A stretch of DNA of 64,000 bases from RGIG4097 sp964637515 (GTDB lineage Bacteria > Bacillota > Clostridia > Christensenellales > CAG-917): positions 1-64,000 of the forward strand of contig CAZWUI010000005.1 in NCBI GenBank assembly GCA_964637515.1. Direction: 5' to 3'. This document shows, piece after piece, positions 52,894 to 62,000 of the stretch. The notes under the pieces were generated by a model. That model saw only the letters and a list, made by a program, of their open reading frames with translations. It made no database searches and had not been told where the DNA came from. Both the position numbers and the translations under genes were made by a program. Numbering within the stretch: the stretch's first letter is position 1; each line of letters opens with the position of its first letter.

Positions 52894-53616
52894 ATGAAAA
52901 AAGACAGACAGCGGATTATCTATGAAGTTGCGTTAGGCGGTGTGGCGGCAGGGATTGCGACTCTGCTTGTGTCCCTTTCCGTCGTCGTCAAGTACGGCAC
53001 GATTGGATTTTTCGTCGCGGCGTGCGTTGCGATTATGATTCCGCTCTCTCAAAAATACTACTTTTCGTCCGTAGTGGCGTATATTGCATCCTCCTTGATT
53101 TCCTTTGCAATCACGGGGGATTTTTTTGTGGTGGCAGGGTACGTCGTATACTTTGCGCCCATGGCGATTTTGTCGGGGATTTTCGTTGAAAAGCACGTCA
53201 AATGGTTTATATCTCTGCCCGTCAAAGCGGTGTATATCAATCTTGCGCTTGCGTTTTTGTATTTCGTTGCGGGAAACATTATGATTTCGGAGGAAGTCAT
53301 CGGCAAAATTCCGTACTATGCCATTGCGATAGTGGGGACTGTCGTGCTTATCGCGATTGACTTTTTGCTCGGTTACGTCTATCTCTACGTGAAAAAACGC
53401 ACCGAAAAGGTGTTGAGAAAACGGCAGAAGAAAACCGAAGTCGTTGATGACGGAAATCCGTTTGAAGATATGGGTGACGAAACGGACGTCGTTTTCCGAG
53501 ATGAAAGCACTTTTGACGGTGCTGCCGACGAGTCTATTTCGGACAAGGACGACAAGTCGAGCGGTTTAGACGATGATGAAAAATCGGATGATGAAAAGTC
53601 TCCGTTTGACGAATAG
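52894..53616 (+). CDS. Six-helix membrane protein with acidic tail
   Basis: A 240-residue membrane protein with six predicted transmembrane helices (residues about 9-170), then a basic stretch KKRTEKVLRKRQKK and a strongly acidic, Asp/Ser-rich tail of about 60 residues. The layout is reminiscent of small ECF-type substrate-binding components, but I do not recognise a family signature. I start at 52894 (MKKDRQRIIYEV); there is no good Shine-Dalgarno site, and the upstream frame lies within the preceding gene. It follows the J-like gene by 16 bases and may belong to the same operon. Confidence 0.65.
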   Translation: MKKDRQRIIYEVALGGVAAGIATLLVSLSVVVKYGTIGFFVAACVAIMIPLSQKYYFSSVVAYIASSLISFAITGDFFVVAGYVVYFAPMAILSGIFVEKHVKWFISLPVKAVYINLALAFLYFVAGNIMISEEVIGKIPYYAIAIVGTVVLIAIDFLLGYVYLYVKKRTEKVLRKRQKKTEVVDDGNPFEDMGDETDVVFRDESTFDGAADESISDKDDKSSGLDDDEKSDDEKSPFDE

Positions 53617-53725
53617 CAGACTGTTTCAAAAGACGGCAAGTTGAATGACGTGCATTGATGAATAAGTCGTCGTTTCAAAGGGAAAGCCTGTGGACAGATG
53701 ACAATGAATTTTGTATTTTGATTTG

Positions 53726-54064
53726 TCAATTACCTATTTTCAAAAACTCAACGCCCGCAAGGAGTACGTCCTCGATTTTTTTATTTTTCAGGGAATAGAA
53801 AATGATTTTGCCTTCTCGTCGCATTGCGACAATCCCCGCCGATTTCAGATATTTCAGTTGGTGGGAGCAGGTCGTTTGATTGAGAGAGAGTAGAGAGCAT
53901 AGGTCGGTCACGCACATTTCGCTGATCGACAGGGCACATATGATTTTCGTCCGCGTCGCGTCAGAGCAGACCGAGAAAAATTCGGACAATTCGTAAAGCG
54001 CCGCATTCCGCGGAATATACGTTTTGACAAGATTGGCGGTGTTTTCGTCAAGAAGAATTTTCAT
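53726..54064 (-). CDS. ArsR-family transcription regulator
   Basis: A 112-residue winged-helix repressor. The family core is FFSVCSDATRTKIICAL, then EMCVTDLCSLLSLNQTTCSHQLKYLKSAGIV, with the recognition helix at LNQTTCSHQLKYL and the wing at MRREGKIIFYSL. The classical ELCVCDL metal site on helix 3 is altered: the second Cys is Thr, with another Cys two residues later, so metal specificity is unclear. A TATAAT lies on its strand at 54076-54071, 7 bases before the start codon with no ribosome-binding site, so the transcript may be leaderless. It is divergent from a tiny membrane ORF. Confidence 0.88.
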   Translation of the reverse strand: MKILLDENTANLVKTYIPRNAALYELSEFFSVCSDATRTKIICALSISEMCVTDLCSLLSLNQTTCSHQLKYLKSAGIVAMRREGKIIFYSLKNKKIEDVLLAGVEFLKIGN

Positions 54065-54119
54065 ACGCTAATTATAACTCCCCGATTGGAGCGAAAATTT
54101 CGTAACTTTGTTTTTTCTC

Positions 54120-54134
54120 ATCGCATATTGTGAT
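54120..54134. promoter_or_regulatory. Candidate operator between arsR-like gene and small ORF
   Basis: ATCGCA-TAT-TGTGAT, an imperfect dyad (one G/T) in the divergent intergenic region, 22 bases before the small ORF start. It is a plausible site for the ArsR-type repressor. Confidence 0.4.
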
Positions 54135-54155
54135 AAAAAGTCATAGGAGCAAATT

Positions 54156-54326
54156 ATGTTTGAAGATAATTGGTATTTGTTTTTGCTCGTGATATTCCTT
54201 GCCTTTTCGTCGGACGGCAATATGTCGTCGAGAGAAATCGCAGTTATGGGAGCGGTGTTATTCGCACTTTGTATGACTGCAAATTGTCCCGATGAGAATG
54301 AAAATCGGTGCAACTGCAATTCGTAG
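54156..54326 (+). CDS. Small membrane protein, 56 residues
   Basis: An ORF of 56 codons starting MFEDNWYLFLLVIFLAFSSD, with a TAGGAGC site 5 bases before the ATG. Residues 6-17 and 28-40 are hydrophobic, separated by a short polar stretch. The C-terminus has four cysteines (two in CMTANC, two in CNCN). It is divergent from the ArsR-type regulator and is therefore a likely target. I recognise no family. The good ribosome-binding site supports it as real. Confidence 0.55.
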   Translation: MFEDNWYLFLLVIFLAFSSDGNMSSREIAVMGAVLFALCMTANCPDENENRCNCNS

Positions 54327-54573
54327 GTAGGATGAAATCGCCGGCGTGAAACGAAAAAAACAAATTTGAAAGGATAAGGTTTTTTTTGTCGCAAGACACA
54401 AAGTTCTTGCCAAATTCACGCCTATATGATAGTATTTTGCACCTGTTTTTTGGGGTTACGCTTTTTCGTCCGCCGTTGTAACCGTCCGCCGTTTGCAACA
54501 CAATATATTCCCGACTTATAATCTTTATAGATTATATATTTACTAAAAATCGTTTTTGGGATATAATCTTTTT
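54327..54573. other. Intergenic region before uvrC
   Basis: A 247-base gap. It contains a palindrome TATAATC-TTTATA-GATTATA (about 54517-54536) and the uvrC promoter. I see nothing coding in it. Confidence 0.6.
54539..54567 (+). promoter_or_regulatory. Promoter of uvrC, possibly giving a leaderless mRNA
   Basis: TTTACT (54539-54544), 17 bases, TATAAT (54562-54567). The expected start site, about 7 bases on, coincides with the ATG at 54574. Confidence 0.65.
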
Positions 54574-56385
54574 ATGGTCGATTTCAAAGCAAAACTCAAA
54601 GACGTCCCCGACAATCCCGGGGTGTATATGATGCTCGACGAGAGCGGTGAGATTATTTACGTCGGCAAGGCGAAAAATCTCCGCAAACGCTTGCGCCAGT
54701 ATTTCGTCGATTCCGTGAAAACCGTCAAGGTTATGGCGATGCTCGACCACGTTGCAGATTTCCGCTATATCATTTGTGCGAGCGAAGTGGACGCTCTCGT
54801 CACCGAAAACAATCTCATCAAAAAACATACTCCGCAATATAACATTCTCTTGAAAGACGACAAATCTTATCCTTTCGTTAGGATAGATTTGAGAGAGAGT
54901 TACCCGACTATCGACCTTGTCAGAACTCTCAAAAACGACGGTGCAAAATATTTCGGACCGTATATGCAGTCGGTGAATATCAAGGATATTTTCGACCTTA
55001 TCCACACCGCGTTTCCCGTCCGCGACTGCCACAGAGATTTGTCAAAACCCTCTCGCCCCTGCCTGAATGCGCACCTTGGAAAGTGCATTGCACCTTGTAC
55101 GGGGAAGGTCGGGGAAGAAGAATACCGTGCGGAAATTGCGAAAGTCGTCAACTTTTTGAAGGGTAACGATAGAGAAATCGAAAAGGTGCTCAAAGAGCGT
55201 ATGATGCACTTCGCAGAAGAAGAAAACTTTGAAGTCGCTCAAAGATATAAAGAAAAACTCGCCGTCCTTGACAAAATCGTCAGAAAACAGGTGTCAGCAC
55301 TTCCTAAAGACTTCAATCTCGACATATTCGCACTTGAAACAAACGGCGTAAATTCTGCGGTGAGTATGCTCGTCGTGCGTGGCGGAAAACTAGTCGGCGG
55401 TGAAAACAACGTCTTTGTCGGTGCGGAAGAAGAATTGTCGTCATACCTTTATCAATTCTATACGTTTACGCCACCCGTTGCGGACGAAATAGTGACGGAC
55501 GGTGTTGCGGATAGGGACGTGTTGTCCGACGGCGTGTCCGATATTGCGGGCAGAAAAATTCTCGTACTTGAACCAAAACAGGGTGTGCGAAAACAACTCC
55601 TTGACCTTGCGCATACAAATGCGCGCGATGCTCTCGAAAAACACGGCACCGTGGAAGAAAGAAAAGAACTCCGCACCCTTGGCGCAGTCAAACAACTTGC
55701 CGAATTGCTCAATTTGAAAACCTTGCCAAACCGCATCGAAGCGTACGATATATCTCACGTTTCGGGGGTGGATAAGGTGTCGAGTATGGTGGTTTTTGAA
55801 GGCGGTGAGCCGAAAAAATCACACTATAGAAAATTCAAAATCAAGACAGTTGAGGGAAATAACGACTTTGCGTGCATGCGTGAAACTCTGCTCCGACGAC
55901 TTGAAAGACTCAATTCCCCCGGCGAAACGGACGAGAGTTTCTCCACCGCTCCCGACCTCATTCTCATAGACGGCGGGAAAGGACAACTTGCCTACGCTCT
56001 CGACGCTCTTGCGGAAGAAGGGCGCACCGACCTTGAAATTCTCTCTCTTGCAAAGAGAGAAGAAGAAGTATTTCTTGGCAGTGCGCCGAAAGAAAGCATA
56101 CTGCTCCCGAGAGATTCGGTTGCGTTGTATCTGCTCCAAAGGGTGCGTGACGAAGCGCACCGCTTTGCAATCACTTTCCACCGCAATTTGCATTCCAAGC
56201 GTATGAGTGAGAGTGAGTTGAGAGAGATTGACGGCATAGGCCCGAAAAAGGCTACCGCTTTGCTCAAAAAATTCGGCTCGGCGGAAAACGTCAAAAACGC
56301 TACGGCGGAAGAAATCGCAAAGGTGGACGGTTTTTCTCTAGATGGCGCAATGAAACTTCTTGACGCCCTCAGAAAAGGGGAGTAA
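54574..56385 (+). CDS. uvrC: Excinuclease ABC subunit C
   Basis: A 603-residue nucleotide excision repair nuclease. The N-terminal GIY-YIG domain reads NPGVYMMLDESGEIIYVGKA (residues 12-31), the UVR motif is in MHFAEEENFEVAQRYKEKLA, the RNase-H-like 5' nuclease domain includes EAYDISHVSG and LILIDGGKGQ, and two helix-hairpin-helix motifs (IDGIGPKKATALLKKFGS) end the protein. I start at the ATG at 54574; no Shine-Dalgarno site is at proper distance, and an upstream TTG at 54556 lies in the promoter. It is followed 60 bases later by murB with its own promoter. Confidence 0.96.
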   Translation: MVDFKAKLKDVPDNPGVYMMLDESGEIIYVGKAKNLRKRLRQYFVDSVKTVKVMAMLDHVADFRYIICASEVDALVTENNLIKKHTPQYNILLKDDKSYPFVRIDLRESYPTIDLVRTLKNDGAKYFGPYMQSVNIKDIFDLIHTAFPVRDCHRDLSKPSRPCLNAHLGKCIAPCTGKVGEEEYRAEIAKVVNFLKGNDREIEKVLKERMMHFAEEENFEVAQRYKEKLAVLDKIVRKQVSALPKDFNLDIFALETNGVNSAVSMLVVRGGKLVGGENNVFVGAEEELSSYLYQFYTFTPPVADEIVTDGVADRDVLSDGVSDIAGRKILVLEPKQGVRKQLLDLAHTNARDALEKHGTVEERKELRTLGAVKQLAELLNLKTLPNRIEAYDISHVSGVDKVSSMVVFEGGEPKKSHYRKFKIKTVEGNNDFACMRETLLRRLERLNSPGETDESFSTAPDLILIDGGKGQLAYALDALAEEGRTDLEILSLAKREEEVFLGSAPKESILLPRDSVALYLLQRVRDEAHRFAITFHRNLHSKRMSESELREIDGIGPKKATALLKKFGSAENVKNATAEEIAKVDGFSLDGAMKLLDALRKGE

Positions 56386-56392
56386 ATACCCC

Positions 56393-56421
56393 TTGAAAAT
56401 ACGGGGAAAATAATCTATAAT
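56393..56421 (+). promoter_or_regulatory. Promoter of the murB-PHP-whiA operon
   Basis: TTGAAA (56393-56398), 17 bases, TATAAT (56416-56421). The leader is about 18 bases. Confidence 0.8.
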
Positions 56422-56430
56422 ATTCTAACG

Positions 56431-56450
56431 CTCATATATTATTATATGAG
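56431..56450 (+). promoter_or_regulatory. Palindrome over the murB start codon
   Basis: CTCATATA and TATATGAG pair perfectly around TTAT. The right arm contains the ATG (56446) and no Shine-Dalgarno site precedes it, so folding would occlude initiation. Confidence 0.55.
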
Positions 56451-57258
56451 AATTGAAAAAAACGCAAGTGCGAATACCCTGTCAACCTACAAGGGCGGTG
56501 GGGTGATAAAAACGCTATATCTGCCCGAAACCGAAGACGAGTTTTGTTCTCTTCAAGGTGCGTATATTTTGGGCGGAGGCTCAAACGTAATCGTTGCGAA
56601 CGGGGAAATATCTACACCTGTCGCATCTACGAAACTGCTAAACCGTGTATGGATAGACGACGGAAAAATTCACGCACAGGCGGGCGCAAGGGTGTCGTCA
56701 GTCATGGCGGAGGCAAGAAAATACGGATTGGGCGGTCTTGAATTTTTGGCGGGTGTGCCTGCGACTGTTGGCGGAATCGTGAAGATGAATGCAGGAGCGT
56801 TCTTGCACGAAACGAAAGATTATGTTGACAAAATCAAAGTGTCAAGTGGCGTTTCTGCAAAATGGATAGACGCGCGCGATATCCCTTGGGGATACCGCAG
56901 CGGTGTGGACGGCATGGTTGTCGAAGTCGCATTTAGGCTTGAAAACTTGTCCGTGGACGAGTCGAAAGCAAGGGCGAAAAGGTGCGTGGAAACAAGAGTC
57001 AAAACTCAACCGCGCTTGCCGTCCGTCGGTAGCGTTTTCAAAAATGCGGACATGCCTGCCGGGAAGTATATAGAACTTTGCGGACTGAAAGGGAAAAGAA
57101 TAGGCGGTGCGGAAATCAGTGCGCTACACGCAAATTTCATCGTCAACGTAGGCGGTGGAAGTGCAAGCGATTTTTTTTCTCTCGTCCGCCTTGCAGAATA
57201 CTCGGTGAAAGAAAAATTCGGAATCACTCTCGAAAGAGAATTTGAGGTGCTTGAATGA
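56446..57258 (+). CDS. murB: UDP-N-acetylenolpyruvoylglucosamine reductase
   Basis: A 270-residue FAD enzyme of peptidoglycan precursor synthesis that reduces UDP-GlcNAc-enolpyruvate to UDP-MurNAc. FAD-binding motifs are YILGGGSNVIV and GLEFLAGVPATVGG. The active-site serine is in SVGSVFKN, and WGYRSG matches the conserved YRxS region. The chain is slightly short for the family. It lacks a Shine-Dalgarno site and starts inside a palindrome. It overlaps the next gene by four bases (ATGA), and murB with whiA is a usual Firmicutes pairing. Confidence 0.93.
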   Translation: MRIEKNASANTLSTYKGGGVIKTLYLPETEDEFCSLQGAYILGGGSNVIVANGEISTPVASTKLLNRVWIDDGKIHAQAGARVSSVMAEARKYGLGGLEFLAGVPATVGGIVKMNAGAFLHETKDYVDKIKVSSGVSAKWIDARDIPWGYRSGVDGMVVEVAFRLENLSVDESKARAKRCVETRVKTQPRLPSVGSVFKNADMPAGKYIELCGLKGKRIGGAEISALHANFIVNVGGGSASDFFSLVRLAEYSVKEKFGITLEREFEVLE

Positions 57259-58010
57259 TAAAGGGCGATTACCATACCCATACAAATGCGAGCGACGGAA
57301 AGTGTCCGATGAAAGACAACGTCAAACGTGCCGTCGAACTCGGTCTGAAAGAAGTCGCAATAACCGAACATAGTTTCGGCACTCTCCTTTGTCATTTAAC
57401 CTACCCGAAATTCGACTTTGAAAAGGTCAGTCAGGAGTTGAAAAACAGGGACGGAGATATTCGCGTGCTAGTCGGGGTGGAAGGCAATTTGTTGAATCCT
57501 AACGGAGATATGGACGTGCCTGATAGCGTTGTTCCGCATTGCGATATATTGCAACTCGGCTTTCACCGGTTTTTGCAACCAAAGCACCTGAAAGGCAATT
57601 TGTCTTTCGTTTTCATCAACGGATTTGCTCCGCGAAAGAAAAGAGAAACTCTCGTTGATGTGAACACGAATGCGTATTTGTCCGCCATGGACAGATACCC
57701 GATAGACGTGCTTGTGCATCTCAATCATCGCGCACTCGTGGACGTGGCGGTTGTTGCAAAAAAGGCAAAAGAGAAAAATATTTACGTCGAACTCAACGAG
57801 AAACACATTACAACTCTTGAAAAGGATATCGACGTGCTTATTGAGAGCGGTGTGAATTTCATAATCGGCTCGGACGCTCACGAAACCGCCAAAATCGGCA
57901 AGTTCGATAAGGTGATGAAATTCGTTGAAAAACACGGCGTGCCTAAAGACAGAATATACGGCGTGGACAAATTGCCTACGTTCAAGGATAAATCGGACTA
58001 CAAAAAATGA
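57255..58010 (+). CDS. PHP-domain phosphoesterase
   Basis: A 251-residue PHP-family metal-dependent phosphatase. Metal-binding motifs are KGDYHTHTNASDG (residues 3-15), ITEHS and IIGSDAHETAKIG. Similar genes lie between murB and whiA in many Clostridia and are annotated as histidinol-phosphatase-like or YcdX-like; the actual substrate is unknown. It overlaps both neighbours by ATGA junctions, so murB, this gene and whiA form one tightly coupled unit. Confidence 0.87.
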   Translation: MIKGDYHTHTNASDGKCPMKDNVKRAVELGLKEVAITEHSFGTLLCHLTYPKFDFEKVSQELKNRDGDIRVLVGVEGNLLNPNGDMDVPDSVVPHCDILQLGFHRFLQPKHLKGNLSFVFINGFAPRKKRETLVDVNTNAYLSAMDRYPIDVLVHLNHRALVDVAVVAKKAKEKNIYVELNEKHITTLEKDIDVLIESGVNFIIGSDAHETAKIGKFDKVMKFVEKHGVPKDRIYGVDKLPTFKDKSDYKK

Positions 58011-58972
58011 GTAAAGAAAATTTTAGAGAAACTGCAATCAGAGAATTGACGACATCCGCAGTGCCTACGGGCAGGGCGGCTTGCGCTTTCATATCCGCCG
58101 TTGCAAAAAATGCGGGGTATATCCATATCAACGGCAAACGTAAAAACTTCGTAATAGCGGTGGACGGCTACGACGAAGCGCTTTATCTCGTGTCGGTGTT
58201 GAAGGAATTGTATCCGTCAGAATTTGAGATTTCCGCAGACGAAATCAAGTCGGGCTCGAAGAAGGGCGAAAGAGCGTTTACGGTTGCGGTGCAATCGGGG
58301 TACGTCACTCAACTTCTCGAAGATACGCACATCGCGGACGAGAATGAAGTGGACGGAATCGAAATCGAAGTTCCAAAAGAATTTGCAAGGGATTACAACC
58401 TCGGCAAAGCGTATCTCAAAGGATTGTTCCTTGCATGCGGAGGAGTGTACGTCCCTAGTATCTCTGATAGCGACGAGAAAAAAGACGGCTACCATTTTGA
58501 ATATCGCATAGAAGAAGAGGACGGCGCAAAGAGTATTGCGGACTTGCTTGCGGGTTACGGTGTGCAAGCGAAAATCAGTGAAAGGGGTGCGGTGCATCTC
58601 GTCTACGTCAAGGACAGGGAAAGCGTGTTGAAAATGCTCGGCGTGCTCGACCTCTACGACTGCCAAAGCAGACTGAACAAAATCATCGAAGAAAGAGAAA
58701 CCGCAAACGCACTCAACCGTGCGGTCATATGCGAAACGGCGAACCTTGACAAGACTTATGAGGCGTGCAACAAGCAACTGCTTGCAATCGGTGTCATCGA
58801 GGAAAGGGACGGACTTGATTCTCTCTCTGCAGTGCTATACGAAACGGCGCAAGCAAGGCTCGAATATCAAACGGCGACGCTCCAAGAGCTTGCGGACATT
58901 TTGGGTGTCAGCAAGAGTTGCCTGAACCATAGGCTTCGCAAACTCGTTGAGATTGCGGAAAGCGGTAATTGA
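58007..58972 (+). CDS. whiA: DNA-binding protein WhiA
   Basis: A 321-residue WhiA homologue with a LAGLIDADG-like N-terminal domain (KAYLKGLFLACGGVYVP at about residues 132-150) and a C-terminal helix-turn-helix (LQELADILGVSKSCLNHRLRKL). WhiA affects cell division and chromosome segregation in Gram-positive bacteria, including non-sporulating ones. The rapZ and yvcK genes that normally lie just before whiA are missing here; the PHP gene takes that place through an ATGA overlap. Confidence 0.94.
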   Translation: MSKENFRETAIRELTTSAVPTGRAACAFISAVAKNAGYIHINGKRKNFVIAVDGYDEALYLVSVLKELYPSEFEISADEIKSGSKKGERAFTVAVQSGYVTQLLEDTHIADENEVDGIEIEVPKEFARDYNLGKAYLKGLFLACGGVYVPSISDSDEKKDGYHFEYRIEEEDGAKSIADLLAGYGVQAKISERGAVHLVYVKDRESVLKMLGVLDLYDCQSRLNKIIEERETANALNRAVICETANLDKTYEACNKQLLAIGVIEERDGLDSLSAVLYETAQARLEYQTATLQELADILGVSKSCLNHRLRKLVEIAESGN

Positions 58973-59038
58973 CACAAGCGACACTTTATTGTGCAAAAAT
59001 AACGGTATAAAATACGAATAACGACAGGGAAAAAGGAA

Positions 59039-62000
59039 ATGGGAAATTTTGTTCATCTTCATCTACACACCGAATACAGTTTGCTTGACGGCGCAGTCAG
59101 GCTCTCTCAACAGGTCGTAAATCCCGACGAGCCCGACAAGGTCACAACGACTTGTCCGCTCGCAGATGCCTTGAAGGCAAGGGGTATGGATTCGGTCGCA
59201 ATCACCGACCACGGCAATATGTACGGCGTGCATATTTTCGTTTCGCAAATGAGAGCGAACGGCATAAAACCTATCATCGGCAGTGAGTTCTATGTCGCCG
59301 ACGATATGTACCAGAAAACTTCCGAAGTCCTTTACAAAAATCGACATCTCATCCTGCTTGCAAAAAACGAAATCGGCTACAAAAATTTGATGTATTTGTC
59401 ATCGAAGTCTTTTGTTGACGGTTTCTACACCAGACCAAGAATAGACTTGAAACTTATGGAAGGTCACACGGACGGACTTATTTGTTGCTCGGCGTGTCTT
59501 GCCGGACAAGTGCCGCAGTATCTCGTGCATAACGACTATCAAGGCGCGGTCGAATACGCAACGAAGATGAGAGATATGTTCGCCCCCGGCGACTACTATA
59601 TCGAACTTCAAGACCACGGTATCCCCGAAGAAAAGAAGATACTTCCGCAACTCTATAAACTTGCAAAAGAGATCGGCGTAAAAGTCATTGCGACGAACGA
59701 CGTTCACTATATCGAACGAGAGGATGCGGACGTGCAAGATACTATGGAATGTATCAACCTAGGTTGCAAAAAGACCGAAGTTAACGGCATACGTTTTGAG
59801 AGCGACAATTTCTATCTTAAATCCGAAGAAGAGATGAGAGAGTTGTTTTCTTGGTGTCCCGAAGCAATCGACAACACGAAAGAAATCGCAGACAAAGTGT
59901 CCGACTATTTCGTTGCGGACACAAACCACGTTTTCTACATTCCGCATTACACCAACGACGAGATAGGGGACAGGACGACCGCTCAATATCTCCACGATCT
60001 TGCGTGGGAGAGAATAAAGAATCGTTACGACGTCATCACCCCCGAAATCGAGCAGAGATTGGATTACGAACTCGGCGTCATCAACAAGTGCGGTTTCAAC
60101 GACTATTTCCTTATCGTTTGGGACTACTGCAACGCCGCAAAGGAAATGGGTATTTCAGTAGGTCCCGGCAGAGGTAGCGGTGTCGGCAGTTTGGTTGCGT
60201 ATTCAATCGGAATCACAGACGTGGATCCCTTGCGCTACAAGCTCATTTTCGAGAGATTCTTGTCCGAAGAAAGAGTTACGATGCCCGACTTTGACGTGGA
60301 CTTTTGTTTCGTGCGCCGTCCCGAAGTCATAGATTACGTCGTCAAAAAGTACGGTGCGGACAAGGTTTCGCAGATTATTGCGTACTCCACGATGAGTGCG
60401 AAAGCGGCGGTGAAAGACGTCGCGAGAGTTTACGACGTGCCTTACACCGAGTCGAATAACTGGGTGAAAGATATTCCCAACGGTAAATACTTGTTGCGAC
60501 AGGTCCTGACTCCCGGCGCTGAAGGATATTCCGAGGATTTCAGAATGCTCTACGAAACCAATCCGCAGGCAAGAGAAGTCATCGACGTAGCTATCCGCCT
60601 CGAAGGTATGCCCCGACAGACGTCAGAGCATGCGGCGGGTGTCGTTATTTGCAGTGAGCCGCTCCTTGACCACGTACCCCTTTCGAGAAATAAGGACGAC
60701 ATAGTCACGCAATTTGACAAACTCGTCGTCGAGCATATCGGACTTCTCAAAATGGACTTCCTTGGATTGAAGACTTTGACGGATATATCGGAAGCGTGTA
60801 AGTTTATCAAGGAAGATAAGGGCGTGGACGTGGACTTCCATAAAATCGGCTACGAAGACCCCAAAATCTACGAGCTTATCGCGTCCGGGGACTGCGAAGC
60901 GGTATTCCAACTCGAAAGCGGTGGTATGAAGAAGTTTATGAGTCAACTCCAACCCACCAATATCGAAGACGTCATCGCAGGTATTTCCCTTTATCGTCCC
61001 GGTCCTATGCAGTTTATCGACGATTTTATCAAGGGTAAACGCGAGCCCGATAAAGTGGTGTACGCTCACCCCTTGCTCAAAGAAGTGCTCGAAGTCACCT
61101 ACGGTTGTATCGTTTATCAAGAACAGGTCATGCAGATTGCGCAGAAAGTCGCGGGTTATTCGTTCGGCGGAGCGGACATTATGAGACGTGCTATCTCCAA
61201 GAAAAAACTTGCCGTTCTCGAAGCGCAAAAGGAAATCTTCTTGCACGGCGGTTACCTCGCGGACGATGCTACGCATAGATATATAATCGGCGCAGTCGCA
61301 AACGGTGTGAGTGAAGAAGTCGCAAGTGCGCTTTTCGATTCGATTTTGAAATTCGCAAGCTACGCATTCAACAAATCGCACGCGGCGGCATACACCTTCT
61401 TGACCTACCAAACTGCTTGGTTGAAGTGTTATTATCCGGTTCACTTTTTGGCGGCGGTCATCAACAACAGAATAACCAACGCCGAAGAAGTCACTCACTA
61501 TATCAACTATCTCCGTCGTCAAGGCGTGAAGATTTTGGCCCCCGATATTAACCGCTCCAAACAACTTTTCTCAATCGAAGGGAACAACGTTCGTTACGGT
61601 CTTATGGGTGTGAAAAACGTCGGCGAAAACGCAATCGAATTTGTCATCAAAGAGCGTGAAAACGGTGAGTTCAAGGATCTCAAAGATTTCATCTCTCGTT
61701 GCACTGGACAGATCAATAAACGTATGGTCGAAAACCTGATCAAAGGCGGTGCGTTCGATTGTTTCGGCAAGACTCGTTCCACTTTGATGGCGTCCTACGA
61801 GAGTATTATGAATCAGGTCGCAAATGACAGAAAAAGCAGTTTATCGGGTCAAATGTCACTGTTCGACGAGCTGATTGAGGATGTTGAGGTCAAATATACC
61901 GAACTTGCCGAATACTCAAAACAACAGATTTTGTCCGAAGAAAAAGAGGTCCTCGGCATGTACGTCAGCGGCCATCCCCTCGACGATTACGTCGTCCGCA

